Below, in pieces: positions 1 to 9,084 of a stretch of 64,000 bases of DNA (within the stretch, counting starts at the first letter, position 1; the number at the start of each line of letters is the position of its first letter). The notes beneath the pieces were generated by a model, which saw only the letters and a program-made list of their open reading frames with translations, searched no databases and was not told the DNA's origin. The position numbers were made by a program, and so were the translations under genes. The stretch lies in contig CAVWNW010000001.1 in the NCBI GenBank assembly GCA_963756425.1, positions 190,479-254,478 on the forward strand, read 5' to 3'. This stretch comes from DASQUK01 sp963756425 (GTDB taxonomy: Bacteria > Actinomycetota > Acidimicrobiia > Acidimicrobiales > VFJN01).

Positions 1-1388
1 AGATGCGGCGCCACGCCGGAATGGGCAACGACCGGACGGGTTCCGTCGGCCTTCTCCAGCGCCCGCTTGATCGACGCGTCGAGCACGGTCTTGTTCCACG
101 TGGGGAGCTGCTGGGCGCGGACCATCCGAAGGGCGGTCCGCCGCAGGGCCCCGCGGTCGCCGTTGGCGACGGCCTCGGTGTCGAGGGCCATGGGCTCGTT
201 GTGACCGCACCACAGGGCGATCGATGGATGGTGGCCCAGGAGGTCGACGGCCGCGCGTGCCTGGCGCACCGCCGGGCGGCGCACGCCCGCGGCGTAGCCC
301 CACTGGAGGGGCATGTCCTGCCACAGCAGCAGCCCCCGCTCGTCGGCGGCGTCATACAGCTCGGGACGCGAGACGTGAGCGTGCACCCGGAGCAGGTCGA
401 GCCCCGCGTCGAGCGCCCATCCGACGTCGCCGCGCAGCTCGTCGGGCGACGCCTCCGCCAGGGCCATACGGGTCGGCCCCTGGTTGGCGCCTTTGAGGAA
501 CAGCCGCTCGCCGTTCACCGAGCACGTCCAGTTCCGCATCCGAACCGACCGGAGCCCGGTGCGCAGGCGGCGGACGTCGCTCCGGGTTCTTGCCGCGGAA
601 CTGGTGGTCCGGGCCACCGATTCCGCGGCGGGAACGTCGACGACGACGGTCACGTCGTGGAGGACAGCGTCGCCCAGCGCCATCGGCCACCACAGGTCGG
701 GCCGCTCGACCGTGACGGTCCACTCCAGCTCGTTGACACCCGCGGCGAGCGGTTGGGTCTGCTCGTGATCGAGGGCGCCCAGCTCGGTGCGCACGCACAC
801 TGTCCGACGGGCGTCGCTGTCCAGGGTCGCCCGGAAGGCGACGACCGCCCGGCCGGGCGTGGCCTCCCGGCACAGGACCCGCAGGCGGGAGATCCGGACC
901 GGTCCGGTCTCGCCGACGCGGACCGGCCGCCAGATGCCGCCAGGGTTCCACGCTGGGTCGAGGCAGTCCCAGTGCTGGAAGACGCCGGTGAGGTTGCGCT
1001 TGGCGGTCTTGGCGCGCTCGGCCGCACACGTCACCTCCACCGCCAGCACGTGCTCGCGCCGGTCACGCAGCTGCTCGGTGACCTCGAACGTGTGGGGCAC
1101 GAAGTAGCCCTCGGTGTCGCCGAGATAGCCGCCGTCGAGCCACACGTCGCCCTGGTAGAAGAGTCCCTCGAGGGTCAGCCAGCGCCGGCGGCCCTCGCCG
1201 GGGCGGTCGGTCCCGAACCGGCAGCGGTGCAACAGCGGGCCGTCGCTGTCCGCGAACGCCGCCGTCGACCGCCAGTGTCCCGGCACCGTGATCGGCTCCC
1301 AGGCGCCGTCGTCGAAGTCCGCACCCTGGTAGACGCGCCGCAGGTCGTCGTCGGCGATCGCGGCGCGCCAGCCGTCGCTCAGGTGCAT
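1..1388 (-). CDS. GH2 glycoside hydrolase, beta-mannosidase/beta-galactosidase type (3' end outside window)
   Basis: The gene starts at ATG 1388 and runs off the left edge after about 463 codons. Residues 20-150 look like the GH2 N-terminal sugar-binding jelly roll (LTLEGLFYQGDVWLDG). An Ig-like domain follows to about 285, then the start of the TIM barrel (GERLFLKGANQGP near 294). The general acid/base Glu is in WCGHNEP, about residue 398; the nucleophile would lie beyond the edge. The family hydrolyses beta-mannosides, beta-galactosides or related sugars, and the WCGxNE form suggests the mannosidase side. No signal peptide is seen, so it is probably cytoplasmic. Oddity: residues 253-266 are encoded by a palindromic sequence that recurs at 7390-7432. 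The P-type ATPase gene lies 12 bases upstream on the same strand. Confidence 0.85.
   Translation of the reverse strand, partial: MHLSDGWRAAIADDDLRRVYQGADFDDGAWEPITVPGHWRSTAAFADSDGPLLHRCRFGTDRPGEGRRRWLTLEGLFYQGDVWLDGGYLGDTEGYFVPHTFEVTEQLRDRREHVLAVEVTCAAERAKTAKRNLTGVFQHWDCLDPAWNPGGIWRPVRVGETGPVRISRLRVLCREATPGRAVVAFRATLDSDARRTVCVRTELGALDHEQTQPLAAGVNELEWTVTVERPDLWWPMALGDAVLHDVTVVVDVPAAESVARTTSSAARTRSDVRRLRTGLRSVRMRNWTCSVNGERLFLKGANQGPTRMALAEASPDELRGDVGWALDAGLDLLRVHAHVSRPELYDAADERGLLLWQDMPLQWGYAAGVRRPAVRQARAAVDLLGHHPSIALWCGHNEPMALDTEAVANGDRGALRRTALRMVRAQQLPTWNKTVLDASIKRALEKADGTRPVVAHSGVAPH
591..632. repeat. Palindromic repeat, copy A, inside the GH2 gene
   Basis: A 42-bp dyad with outer arms CCGCGGAA and TTCCGCGG and inner arms around TGGTGG and CCACC. 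It aligns without gaps to 7391-7432 at about 80 percent identity. It is read in frame within the GH2 gene and encodes an Ala/Ser/Thr-rich stretch between the Ig-like domain and the barrel. Confidence 0.6.
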
Positions 1389-1400
1389 GGTGGGGCGAGG

Positions 1401-3845
1401 CTAATCGCCGGTCTGGTCGGCCTCGCCGGTGTGGTGGGAGCGCACCCAGCCGGTGATGCGCCAGCCGAGCTCGAGGACGAAGCCTCCCGCGGCGGCGATC
1501 CCGATCGCCGACAGGACGAGCTCCCCACGTGGCGGGTTCAGTGCGAAGAAGTCCCTCAGCCCGGGCACCGCCATGATGACCGCGAAGGCGCCCGCCATCG
1601 CCAGGACCAGCCCCGCCCGCCACGGGTTGGTGGGTCGCGCCAGGATGGCCAGCACCCACAGGGCCACCAGGAACAGGGTGATCGTGGCCGTCGTGCGCGC
1701 CTCCGTCTGGCTGACGCCGCTCTCCGAGCGCGCCAACGCATAGGCGGCGATCGTGCAGACGGCGGCGACGGTGCCCGCCGGCACCGCGAAGCGCAGCACC
1801 CGCCCGACGAAGCCCGGCCTGGCCCGCTGCGCGTTGGGCGCCAGCGCCAGGAAGAAAGCAGGGATGCCGATGGTCAGGCTGCTCACGATCGTCAGGTGCC
1901 GGGGCAGGAACGGGAATGGCACCCGGGCAACGCCGACGATGAGGGCCAGCAGCGCGGCGTAGACGGTCTTGGTGAGGAACAGGTTGGCGACGCGTTCGAC
2001 GTTGGCGATGACGCGCCGGCCCTCGCCCAGCACCGGTGGCAGGCTGCCGAAATCCGAGTCCAGCAGCACCACCGGGGCGACGGCCCGGCTGACCGGTGCG
2101 CCCGAACCCATCGCCACGCCCAGGTCGGCCTCCTTGAGCGCCAGCACGTCGTTGACTCCGTCGCCGGTCATGGCGACGGTGTGGCCCCGCGCCTGCAACG
2201 CCCGCACCATCGCCTGCTTCTGCTGGGGTCCCACACGGCCGAAGACGCCGGTCGCCTCCATGACGTCGGCCAGCTCGTCGGGATCGTCCGGTAGCTCGCG
2301 GGCGTCGCGGGGCGAATCGGCGTTGGTGATCCCCACCCGGGCGGCCACGGCTCCCACCGTCCGCGGGTCGTCGCCGGACACGACCTTGACGGTGACGCCC
2401 TGCGAGGCGAAGTAGTCGAGCGTCGAGCGGGCGTTCTCGCGGATGCGCTCCTCGATGACCACCAGCGCCACCGGTTCCCCTGCTGGTGGCCCGTCGCCGC
2501 TGGGCTCGCCCCGGGTACGGGCCAGCAGCAGCACACGGCGGCCCTGGCGGGTCTCCTCGTCGACCAGCGCCGCGGCCCGGTTGTGTTCGCTCTCGTCGCG
2601 GTGGTCGCTCTCGTCGCCTTGGTCGCGGTGGCCGTCCCCGCCGTCCCCGGCCGCGTCCAGCAGCACGTTGGGGGCGCCGAGCACCCAGTCACCGTGCACG
2701 CCGAAGCCCGTTCCCGAGAAGCGCCTGGCGGACGAGAACGCGGCGCGCCACGTCGGCGTCCAGCCCGGCGAGGCGTAGCGCTCGGCGAGCGCCCGCATGC
2801 TGGCGTTCGGCTCGGGGTCACTGGCCGCCAGAGCCCCCAGTGCGGACTCGGCCTCATGGGCATCGGCGCCGTCGAGGGCGTGGACGTCGGCGACCTGGAG
2901 GCTCGGCTCCGTGATCGTGCCCGTCTTGTCGGTGCACACGATGTCGACGCGAGCCAGGCCCTCGATGGCGGCGAGCTCCTGCACCAGCACTTGGCGCCGG
3001 CCGAGGCGCAACACGCCCGCCGTGAAGGCGATGCTCGTCAGCAGGACCAGCCCCTCGGGGATCATGCTGCCGACGCCGGCCACCGTGCCGCGGATGGCGT
3101 CGCCGATCGAGTCGTCCGTGGACTCGGCGAGCTGGCTGAAGATGAGCAGAATGGCGATGGGGATGATGAGCCACGTGACGAACTGCAGGATGCGGTCGGT
3201 GCCGCGCCGCAGCTCGGAGCGCACCAGCGAGAACCGCCGGGCCTCCGACGCCACCTGGTTGGCGTACGACTCGGCGCCGATGCGGTCGGCGCGGTACCAA
3301 CCCTGTCCGGCGGTCACGAAGCTGCCGGACAGCACCTCATCGCCCGGCGCCTTGGCCTCGGGCACCGACTCGCCGGACAGCAGCGACTCGTCGACCTCGA
3401 GGGCATCGGCCTCGAGCACCTTGCCATCGGCCACGATCTGGGCCCCCTGCCCGAGCTCCACGATGTCGCCGTCGACCACATCCTCGATGGATATCTCCTG
3501 GGCCTTGCCGTTGCGGGCCACGGTGACGGCGGGCGCCGTGAGCAGCGACAGCCGGTCGAGGGTCCGCTTTGCTCGCCACTCCTGGTAGATGCCGATGCCG
3601 GTGTTGGTCACCAGAACCACGCCGAACAGCGCGTCCTGCAGCGGTCCGATGGTCAGGATGACCACGAGCAGCGTGCCGAGGATGGCGTTGAAGCGGGTGA
3701 AGACGTTGGCCCGGACGATGTCCCACATCGACCGGCTCGTCCCGCCCGGTGCCCGGTTGACACGGCCCTGCTCGATCCGCTCGGCTACCTCGGCGTCGGT
3801 CAAGCCCTGGGGGATGGGGGTGGCCTCGACTGCTGCCTGCTGCAC
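1401..3845 (-). CDS. P-type cation-transporting ATPase, CtpE-like
   Basis: An 814-residue P-type ATPase in the plasma membrane. Start GTG 3845 was chosen because AGGAGG lies five bases upstream; the frame stays open further but only antisense to the next gene. Visible motifs: actuator LSGESVPE near 156, membrane segment with PEGL near 263 (cation site), phosphorylation motif CTDKTGTIT with Asp about 306, and hinge TGDGVNDV in the C-terminal half, followed by several membrane helices. PEGL instead of CPC argues against a copper or heavy-metal pump. The layout matches the mycobacterial CtpE type, for which calcium uptake has been reported; the ion here is inference. An Asp/His/Glu-rich insert (roughly 2580-2640, encoding GDGHRDQGDESDHRDES) in the nucleotide-binding region could bind metal. 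Divergent from the secreted protein gene at 3909. Confidence 0.9.
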   Translation of the reverse strand: MQQAAVEATPIPQGLTDAEVAERIEQGRVNRAPGGTSRSMWDIVRANVFTRFNAILGTLLVVILTIGPLQDALFGVVLVTNTGIGIYQEWRAKRTLDRLSLLTAPAVTVARNGKAQEISIEDVVDGDIVELGQGAQIVADGKVLEADALEVDESLLSGESVPEAKAPGDEVLSGSFVTAGQGWYRADRIGAESYANQVASEARRFSLVRSELRRGTDRILQFVTWLIIPIAILLIFSQLAESTDDSIGDAIRGTVAGVGSMIPEGLVLLTSIAFTAGVLRLGRRQVLVQELAAIEGLARVDIVCTDKTGTITEPSLQVADVHALDGADAHEAESALGALAASDPEPNASMRALAERYASPGWTPTWRAAFSSARRFSGTGFGVHGDWVLGAPNVLLDAAGDGGDGHRDQGDESDHRDESEHNRAAALVDEETRQGRRVLLLARTRGEPSGDGPPAGEPVALVVIEERIRENARSTLDYFASQGVTVKVVSGDDPRTVGAVAARVGITNADSPRDARELPDDPDELADVMEATGVFGRVGPQQKQAMVRALQARGHTVAMTGDGVNDVLALKEADLGVAMGSGAPVSRAVAPVVLLDSDFGSLPPVLGEGRRVIANVERVANLFLTKTVYAALLALIVGVARVPFPFLPRHLTIVSSLTIGIPAFFLALAPNAQRARPGFVGRVLRFAVPAGTVAAVCTIAAYALARSESGVSQTEARTTATITLFLVALWVLAILARPTNPWRAGLVLAMAGAFAVIMAVPGLRDFFALNPPRGELVLSAIGIAAAGGFVLELGWRITGWVRSHHTGEADQTGD

Positions 3846-3908
3846 CTGGTCCTCCTGTGCCGCAGAGTACCGACGGAACCACGGGCGGGGGCGCGGTGTA
3901 GGACGGGC

Positions 3909-4529
3909 ATGCGACGCGGAATCACGATGTCGATGGCCGCGGCCCCGGCCGCGGTTGCGCTGGCGCTCGTCGTGGCACTTGCGGCACCGGCGCAGGCCAA
4001 GGGGATCCAGTCGGCGACCATCAACGGTCCCGGGCTCGACGAGCCGATCGAGTTCTCGCCTCCGGACGGTGACGGCGGCGACCTGGCGGCACTCACTGCC
4101 GTCTGGGAGGCCATGCCCGGTCAGCCGCAGACGCCGGTCTTCATGGAGGAGGCACCGACCGGCCAACTCGGTCCCCGCTACCGGATCACCTGGCGCCTCC
4201 TGACCGGCCCCGACGACGTGACCGCGATCCGCCAGGACGTGTACCCCTACGCCGACGGTGGCCCGCTGGTCCAGACCCCCGCGGGCCAGCAGATCTTCGG
4301 CCAATCCACGCCCGGCGGCTGGCGCGACGCGCCCGTCGCCCTGAGCGACCGGCTCCGGGCTCTAGGCGTGCCGGAGGCCGGTGCCGTCTCGGCGTCGTCA
4401 GCGGGCGGTACCCAACGGCCTGCCGTGTTCATGGTGGCGACCGGCGCGCTGGCGCTGGCGTGCGTGGGCGGGGCCGTCGCCGTCCGCCGGGGCCGGCGCC
4501 GCGAGCGGGTGGCCCCGGTCCCCCTCTGA
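3909..4529 (+). CDS. Secreted, C-terminally anchored protein of unknown function
   Basis: A 206-residue protein. ATG 3909 gives a positively charged n-region and a hydrophobic core ending in APAQA, a likely signal peptidase I site near residue 30; ATG 3927 in the same frame is the alternative. The mature part has no domain I recognise. The C-terminus has one membrane helix (about 177-195, FMVATGALALACVGGAVAV) followed by Arg-rich residues, so the protein should be held outside the membrane. It lies 12 bases upstream of the sigma factor gene, so it may belong to that regulon or be an envelope sensor; this is inference from position. Confidence 0.75.
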   Translation: MRRGITMSMAAAPAAVALALVVALAAPAQAKGIQSATINGPGLDEPIEFSPPDGDGGDLAALTAVWEAMPGQPQTPVFMEEAPTGQLGPRYRITWRLLTGPDDVTAIRQDVYPYADGGPLVQTPAGQQIFGQSTPGGWRDAPVALSDRLRALGVPEAGAVSASSAGGTQRPAVFMVATGALALACVGGAVAVRRGRRRERVAPVPL

Positions 4530-4541
4530 CGCAACGATGCG

Positions 4542-5120
4542 GTGGTGGGCCGGCCGCCCGACGACAGGGAGCTCGCACGACGAGCGAAGGACGGTGACGT
4601 GGACGCGTACGCCTCGCTGCTGCGCATGCACGAGGGCCCGGCGCGCCGGCTGGCGCAGGTGGTGTGCGGTTCCGGGGGCGACGCCGACGAGGCGGTGCAG
4701 GATGGGTTCGTCAAGGCCTGGTACGGGTTGGCCGGGTTCCGCGACGGCGCCGCGTTCCGGCCGTGGCTCTTGCGCATCGTGGCCAACGAGGCCCGCAACC
4801 GCCGCCGGTCGGCAGGCCGGCGGGCGGGCTACGAGCTGCGATTCGCAGACGACCGGGCCTCGGGCGGGGCGGCCCCCTCGCCCGAGGCTGCGGTCCTCGC
4901 CGCCGACCGCCGCCGCACCGTTGGCGCGGCGCTGGCGGGGCTGCCCGCGCCCCAGCGGGACGTCGTTGCGTGCCGCTACCTCGTGGGGCTCGACGAGGCC
5001 GAGACCGCCACGGTGCTGGGCCTCCCCCGGGGCACGGTGAAGTCCCGGGCGGCGCGAGGTCTGGCCAGGCTCCGCGACCTGCTGCCGGAACGCATCGAGA
5101 TGGGGACCGGGGATGCCTGA
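4542..5120 (+). CDS. ECF-type RNA polymerase sigma factor
   Basis: A 192-residue sigma-70 family factor with only regions 2 and 4. Region 2 spans about 10-95 (DADEAVQDGFVKAWYGL, FRPWLLRIVANEARNRRR). Region 4 spans about 125-180, with a helix-turn-helix around LDEAETATVLGLPRGTVKSR. It directs RNA polymerase to a specific promoter set under a stress signal. Start GTG 4542 or 4545. The 3' end overlaps the next gene by eight bases (ATGCCTGA), the usual coupling of an ECF sigma factor to its anti-sigma factor. Confidence 0.9.
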   Translation: MVGRPPDDRELARRAKDGDVDAYASLLRMHEGPARRLAQVVCGSGGDADEAVQDGFVKAWYGLAGFRDGAAFRPWLLRIVANEARNRRRSAGRRAGYELRFADDRASGGAAPSPEAAVLAADRRRTVGAALAGLPAPQRDVVACRYLVGLDEAETATVLGLPRGTVKSRAARGLARLRDLLPERIEMGTGDA

Positions 5121-5915
5121 GCCCCGCGATGACCTCATCCTGGCGCTGAACGAGCTGGGCGAACGGCTGGACATCCCTCCGGGCGATCCGGTCGCGGTGG
5201 CGATCGACCGGATCCGGGCGACCCGGACGCCGCGGGGGGCGCGGACAGCGCGCGGTGGCGACCGGGCCGGCGCGGACGGCGCGTGCTCGTGGCCGCGGCT
5301 GCCGCCCTGCTCGTGGGCCTGGCGGCGACGCTCGTGGCCCCGGCGTCCCGCCATGCGGTCGCCCGCTGGCTCGGCATCGGGAGCGTCACGGTCACCTACA
5401 CGGACGAGGTCCCCGCCGACGCCGGCAGGACCTACGACCTGGGGGCCCCGGTCTCGCTGGCAGTGGCGGAGGCGCGGGCGGGCGCCGCCGGCTGGAGCTT
5501 GGCGGCACCGGCCGGCGCCGGCGACCCGACCCGGGCCTTCGTTGGCCGTCCCGCCGGGGCCGTCAACCTGGTGTGGGCGCCCGCGGCCGAGCGGCCGGAG
5601 ATCGCCGATTCGGGCATCGGCCTGCTGCTCACGGAGATGCCGGGCACGACCGATGCCGGTGGCATGTCGAAGCAGGCGACCGGCGGCACGACCGTCCAGC
5701 TGGTCCGGGTCGGGGACCACGCCGCCTACTGGATCGAGGGCGAGCCCCACGAGGTCGTGATGACCGACCGGAACGGCGCTGTCGTCCACGACAGTGCCCG
5801 GTTGGCCGGCAACACGCTCGTCTGGACCGACGGCGACGTCACCTACCGCCTCGAGTCGGCGCTCGACCGCAACGAGGCGATCGATCTGGCGTCGACGCTG
5901 CGGCCGCTCGCCTGA
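5113..5915 (+). pseudogene. Putative membrane anti-sigma factor, frame broken
   Basis: The reading frame from ATG 5113 (MPEPRDDLILALNELGERL) continues to the G run at 5234-5239. The rest of the protein (RRGRRVLVAAAAALLVGLAATLV, then an extracytoplasmic domain ending at 5915) is in another frame. Adding one G to the run restores a single protein of about 267 residues: a short cytoplasmic part, one membrane helix near residues 57-75, and an outer domain of about 190 residues. The order and overlap with the sigma gene suggest an anti-sigma regulator, but no ZAS Cys/His motif is visible, so the role is inferred from context. The break may be a homopolymer error. Confidence 0.6.
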
Positions 5916-5957
5916 CCGCGGATCGCTGCAAGGCGACGCGGCGGTAGGTTGGCCGAC

Positions 5958-7370
5958 ATGTCGGACTCCCCCCGTCCCGCCACCCTGGGAGAGCTGCGGG
6001 CGTCGGGTTGGCGCTCGGTCCCGGTCAAGGACGAGATCCGCCGCAACGCCGTGCGCCGCATCGCCGCTGGTGAGCAGCTCATCCCGTCGGTGATCGGCTA
6101 CGACGAGACCGTCCTCCCCCAGCTCGAGAACGCCGTGCTGGCGGGGCACGACATCATCTTCCTGGGAGAGCGGGGCCAGGCGAAGACGCGCATGATCCGG
6201 TTGCTGGTCGAGCTGCTCGACGAGTGGATCCCCATCGTCGCCGGCAGCGAGATCAACGACGATCCCGACGCTCCCGTCTCGCGCTACGCCCGCGAGCTGG
6301 TCACGGAGCGCGGCGACGCCACGCCCGTCGAATGGGTCCATCGCGACCAGCGCTTCGGCGAGAAGCTCGCCACGCCCGACACGTCGGTCGCCGACCTCAT
6401 CGGTGAGGTCGACCCCATCAAGGTTGCCGAGGGCCGCTACCTGTCGGACGAGCTGACCATCCACTACGGCCTGGTGCCCCGCACGAACCGGGGCATCTTC
6501 GCCATCAACGAGCTCCCCGACCTGGCGGAGCGCATCCAGGTGGGCCTGCTCAACGTGCTGGAGGAGCGCGACGTGCAGGTGCGGGGCTACAAGATCCGGC
6601 TACCCCTCGACGTCATGCTGGTGGCCTCGGCGAACCCCGAGGACTACACCAACCGGGGCCGCATCATCACCCCCCTGAAGGACCGGTTCGGCAGCCAGAT
6701 CCGCACCCACTACCCGCTGGATGTCGAGACCGAGGTCGCCATCGCCGCCCAGGAGGCGCGGCCGTTCGACGTCGAGGGCGTGCGGGTGTCCGTGCCGCCG
6801 TACATGACCGAGATCGTGGCCACGCTCAGCCACCTGGCCCGCGACAGCGCCCACATCAACCAGCGCTCGGGGGTGTCGGTGCGGCTCACCGTGTCCAACA
6901 GCGAGGTGCTGGTGGCCAACGCCACCCGCCGTGCCCTGCGCCACGGCGAGCGCGAGGTCAGCCCCCGCGTGAGCGACCTCGACGCACTCGCGGCGTCGAC
7001 CATGGGCAAGGTCGAGATCGAGACACTCGACGAGGGCCGGGACGAGCAGGTCGCCGAGCACCTGTTGCGGTCGGCGGTGCTCACCGTCTTCAAGCGGCGC
7101 GTCAACCCGGGCCAGCTGCGCGACGTGGTGGTGTCGTTCGACGACGGGGCCGTCGTCCACACCGGCGACGACGTGTCCTCCGCCGATCTCGCCCGCCTGG
7201 TGGAGGACGTCCCCGCCCTGCGCGAGTCGGTGGCCGAGCTGACGGGCGGCGACGAGAGCCCCGCCGCCGTCGCCAGCGCCGTCGAGCTGGTCCTCGAGGG
7301 CCTGCACCTCTCCAAGCGGCTCAACAAGGACGCGGTCGACGGCCGCGCCACGTACCGCTCGCGCAGCTGA
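5958..7370 (+). CDS. MoxR/magnesium-chelatase-like AAA+ ATPase (Rv0958-like)
   Basis: A 470-residue AAA+ ATPase. Walker A is GERGQAKT near 70-77, the Walker B equivalent is FAINELPDL, and the sensor region includes VASANPEDYTNRG. Such ATPases work as chaperones or metal-insertion motors together with a VWA-domain partner. That partner is at 9155, and length and pairing match Rv0958/Rv0959 of Mycobacterium. Start ATG 5958 preferred; TTG 5949 is in frame. Oddly, two unrelated minus-strand genes sit between the pair. Cytoplasmic; client unknown. Confidence 0.85.
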   Translation: MSDSPRPATLGELRASGWRSVPVKDEIRRNAVRRIAAGEQLIPSVIGYDETVLPQLENAVLAGHDIIFLGERGQAKTRMIRLLVELLDEWIPIVAGSEINDDPDAPVSRYARELVTERGDATPVEWVHRDQRFGEKLATPDTSVADLIGEVDPIKVAEGRYLSDELTIHYGLVPRTNRGIFAINELPDLAERIQVGLLNVLEERDVQVRGYKIRLPLDVMLVASANPEDYTNRGRIITPLKDRFGSQIRTHYPLDVETEVAIAAQEARPFDVEGVRVSVPPYMTEIVATLSHLARDSAHINQRSGVSVRLTVSNSEVLVANATRRALRHGEREVSPRVSDLDALAASTMGKVEIETLDEGRDEQVAEHLLRSAVLTVFKRRVNPGQLRDVVVSFDDGAVVHTGDDVSSADLARLVEDVPALRESVAELTGGDESPAAVASAVELVLEGLHLSKRLNKDAVDGRATYRSRS

Positions 7371-7389
7371 CCCGCTCGAGTCACGATTC

Positions 7390-7432
7390 CTGCCGCGGTT
7401 CTGGTGGCCATAGCCACCAATTCCGCGGCAGG
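7390..7432. terminator. Palindromic repeat, copy B; bidirectional terminator-like hairpin
   Basis: CCTGCCGCGG pairs with CCGCGGCAGG, and TGGTGGC with GCCACCA, around a CATA loop. It fills the gap between two convergent genes, ending one base before the stop of the GH1-like gene. There is no U tract. It is related to the palindrome at 591-632. Confidence 0.6.
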
Positions 7433-7433
7433 T

Positions 7434-8363
7434 TCAGGGCAGCGCCGCGAGCGCGTCCTTGGGATTGCGGTCCCGGTCGAACAGCCCGAGCCGGGCATCG
7501 AAGCCGCGGTGCCACTCGTAGCCGTCGATCGCCGGCAGGTGGAACGCCCCGAGCACGGGCACGCCGTCGCCGAGGGCGGCGCCGACGGCGTCGGCCGCCC
7601 GCTGCACGCGCCCCTCGCCGGTCGGGTCGCCGGTCACGACGACGATTCCCACGTCCGGGAAGGCTTCGGCCGCCCGCTCTAGCGGCGCCTCCAGCTCGTC
7701 GACGGCCGCGCTCACGACCAGCAGGTCCTCGGCCTCGCGGGGCTCACCTGGTCGGGCGGTCACGGCCACCGGCGCGCCGCCGGTCCGTAGCAGCCGGGCC
7801 GCCTCGGCCTCCGCAGTCTGCAGGGCCGCGAGCGCGTCGCTCTCGTGATCCTCGCGGCGGCGGGCCGGCGGAAACACGCCCTCGCCGTAGCCCAGCCGGG
7901 CCTGGAGGTCGGGCTCGTGGATCGGTACCCACCCGGCCACCAGGTCGCCCAGGGCCTCGCCCACGCGGTCCACGTGCCGGGGCCACGTGAGGGTGGCCGC
8001 CTTGTCGTCCAGCCAGCCCCGCCGATCGTCGGTGAACCAGCCGGGCGCCGAGCCGTGGAGCAGGCACGCCCACACGGCCACCCCCGCGTCGCGGCCCGCC
8101 TCCAGGACCCGGCGCAGGTGGGCCACCTCGTTCTCGTCCCAGCGACCCTCACTGGGCTCGAGGCGGGCCCACTCGATGGTGACCCGGTGGTGTGTGATCC
8201 CGTGCCCGGCCAGGAGCGCGAAGTCGTCGGCGTACCGGGTGCGGAAGCCGTTGCCGTCGCCGGACGGAGGCACCAGCCCCTCGGCCTCCCATCCCGCCCA
8301 GTCGGACCGTGGCGCCGCGCCCTCGCACTGGGTCGCAGCCGCGCCCGTTCCCCACCAGGGCAC
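7434..8363 (-). CDS. GH1-like TIM-barrel protein, short and divergent
   Basis: A 309-residue protein. The N-terminal half resembles family 1 glycosidases: DFALLAGHGITHHRVTIEWARLEPSEG is the conserved start-of-barrel region (quoted in part), and WVPIHEPD sits where GH1 enzymes have TxNEP with the acid/base Glu. The usual nucleophile motif (ITENG) is absent; VVVTGDP stands near the expected place. The protein is also about 100 residues shorter than typical GH1. It may be a non-classical glycosidase or a binding protein. Start GTG 8363 is one base from the stop of the DsbA-family gene (8364), so the two are probably co-transcribed. Confidence 0.6.
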   Translation of the reverse strand: MPWWGTGAAATQCEGAAPRSDWAGWEAEGLVPPSGDGNGFRTRYADDFALLAGHGITHHRVTIEWARLEPSEGRWDENEVAHLRRVLEAGRDAGVAVWACLLHGSAPGWFTDDRRGWLDDKAATLTWPRHVDRVGEALGDLVAGWVPIHEPDLQARLGYGEGVFPPARRREDHESDALAALQTAEAEAARLLRTGGAPVAVTARPGEPREAEDLLVVSAAVDELEAPLERAAEAFPDVGIVVVTGDPTGEGRVQRAADAVGAALGDGVPVLGAFHLPAIDGYEWHRGFDARLGLFDRDRNPKDALAALP

Positions 8364-9020
8364 TCACTCCTCCGATGCTGCCAGGGGCACGATGCGCTCG
8401 GCGGCGCGCTGCAGGACCTGGACGAACGTGTCGACGTCCTGGGCACCGGGGATCGCCCACCGGCCCTCGATCACGAACGTCGGCACCGCGCCGATCCCGA
8501 GCTCGGTGGCCTTCGCCTCCTCGGCCTTCACCCGGTCGGCACCGGCCCCCGTCGCCAGAGACTCGGCCGCAGCCGTGTGATTCAGGTCCACGTCGGCCGC
8601 CAGTCCGGACAGCACCGCATGGTCGGAGACGTCGTCGTTGTCGGTGAAGTACGCGCGGAACAGGCGCTGCTCCAGCGCCGCCCGGACCCCGGCGCCACCC
8701 ACGTCCTCCGCCCACACAGCGAGACGGTGGGCGTCGAAGGTGTTCACCCGGCGCTGGCCGTCCCACCGAAAGTCGATGTCCACTTCCGCGCCGACGCGGG
8801 CCAGCCGGCCGCGCACGCCGTCGAGGGCCGCCGGGTTGCCGAACTTGCGGGCCAGGTAGTCGTCGAGGTCCATGCCCTCCGGGGGAACCGTCGGGTCGAG
8901 CTCGAACGCCCGGTAGGACACGTCGACGTCGCGGTCGAACCGGTCGAGCGCGGCAGAGAACCGCCGGGTGCCCACGTAGCACCACGGACACACGACGTCG
9001 GACCAGATCTCCACGTGCAT
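8364..9020 (-). CDS. DsbA-family oxidoreductase, FrnE-like
   Basis: A 218-residue thioredoxin-fold protein. Start ATG 9020 gives the usual N-terminus MHVEIWSDVVCPWCY, with the CPWC redox motif at residues 11-14. A helical insert follows, and the cis-Pro loop is GIGAVPTFVIEG near 170. FrnE-type proteins are cytoplasmic disulfide oxidoreductases or isomerases; there is no signal peptide here. An upstream in-frame ATG at 9086 would add 22 residues that fit no family member. Probably co-transcribed with the GH1-like gene downstream. Confidence 0.85.
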   Translation of the reverse strand: MHVEIWSDVVCPWCYVGTRRFSAALDRFDRDVDVSYRAFELDPTVPPEGMDLDDYLARKFGNPAALDGVRGRLARVGAEVDIDFRWDGQRRVNTFDAHRLAVWAEDVGGAGVRAALEQRLFRAYFTDNDDVSDHAVLSGLAADVDLNHTAAAESLATGAGADRVKAEEAKATELGIGAVPTFVIEGRWAIPGAQDVDTFVQVLQRAAERIVPLAASEE

Positions 9021-9084
9021 GGGCGCAGTCAAGGTAGCGGCCCCGGGCCGCATTCCAGAACGTCGACCGGTACGGTGGCGACCC

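Noticed and set aside
3..2294. Very long plus-strand open frame across the left edge
   Set aside because: It is antisense to the GH2 and P-type ATPase genes, whose conserved motifs are certain. GC-rich codons keep the opposite frames open, and the predicted protein is low-complexity Arg/Gly/Pro.
3846..4304. N-terminal extension of the P-type ATPase
   Set aside because: The frame is open to 4304 but the extra part is antisense to the secreted protein gene, and a strong Shine-Dalgarno sequence points to GTG 3845.
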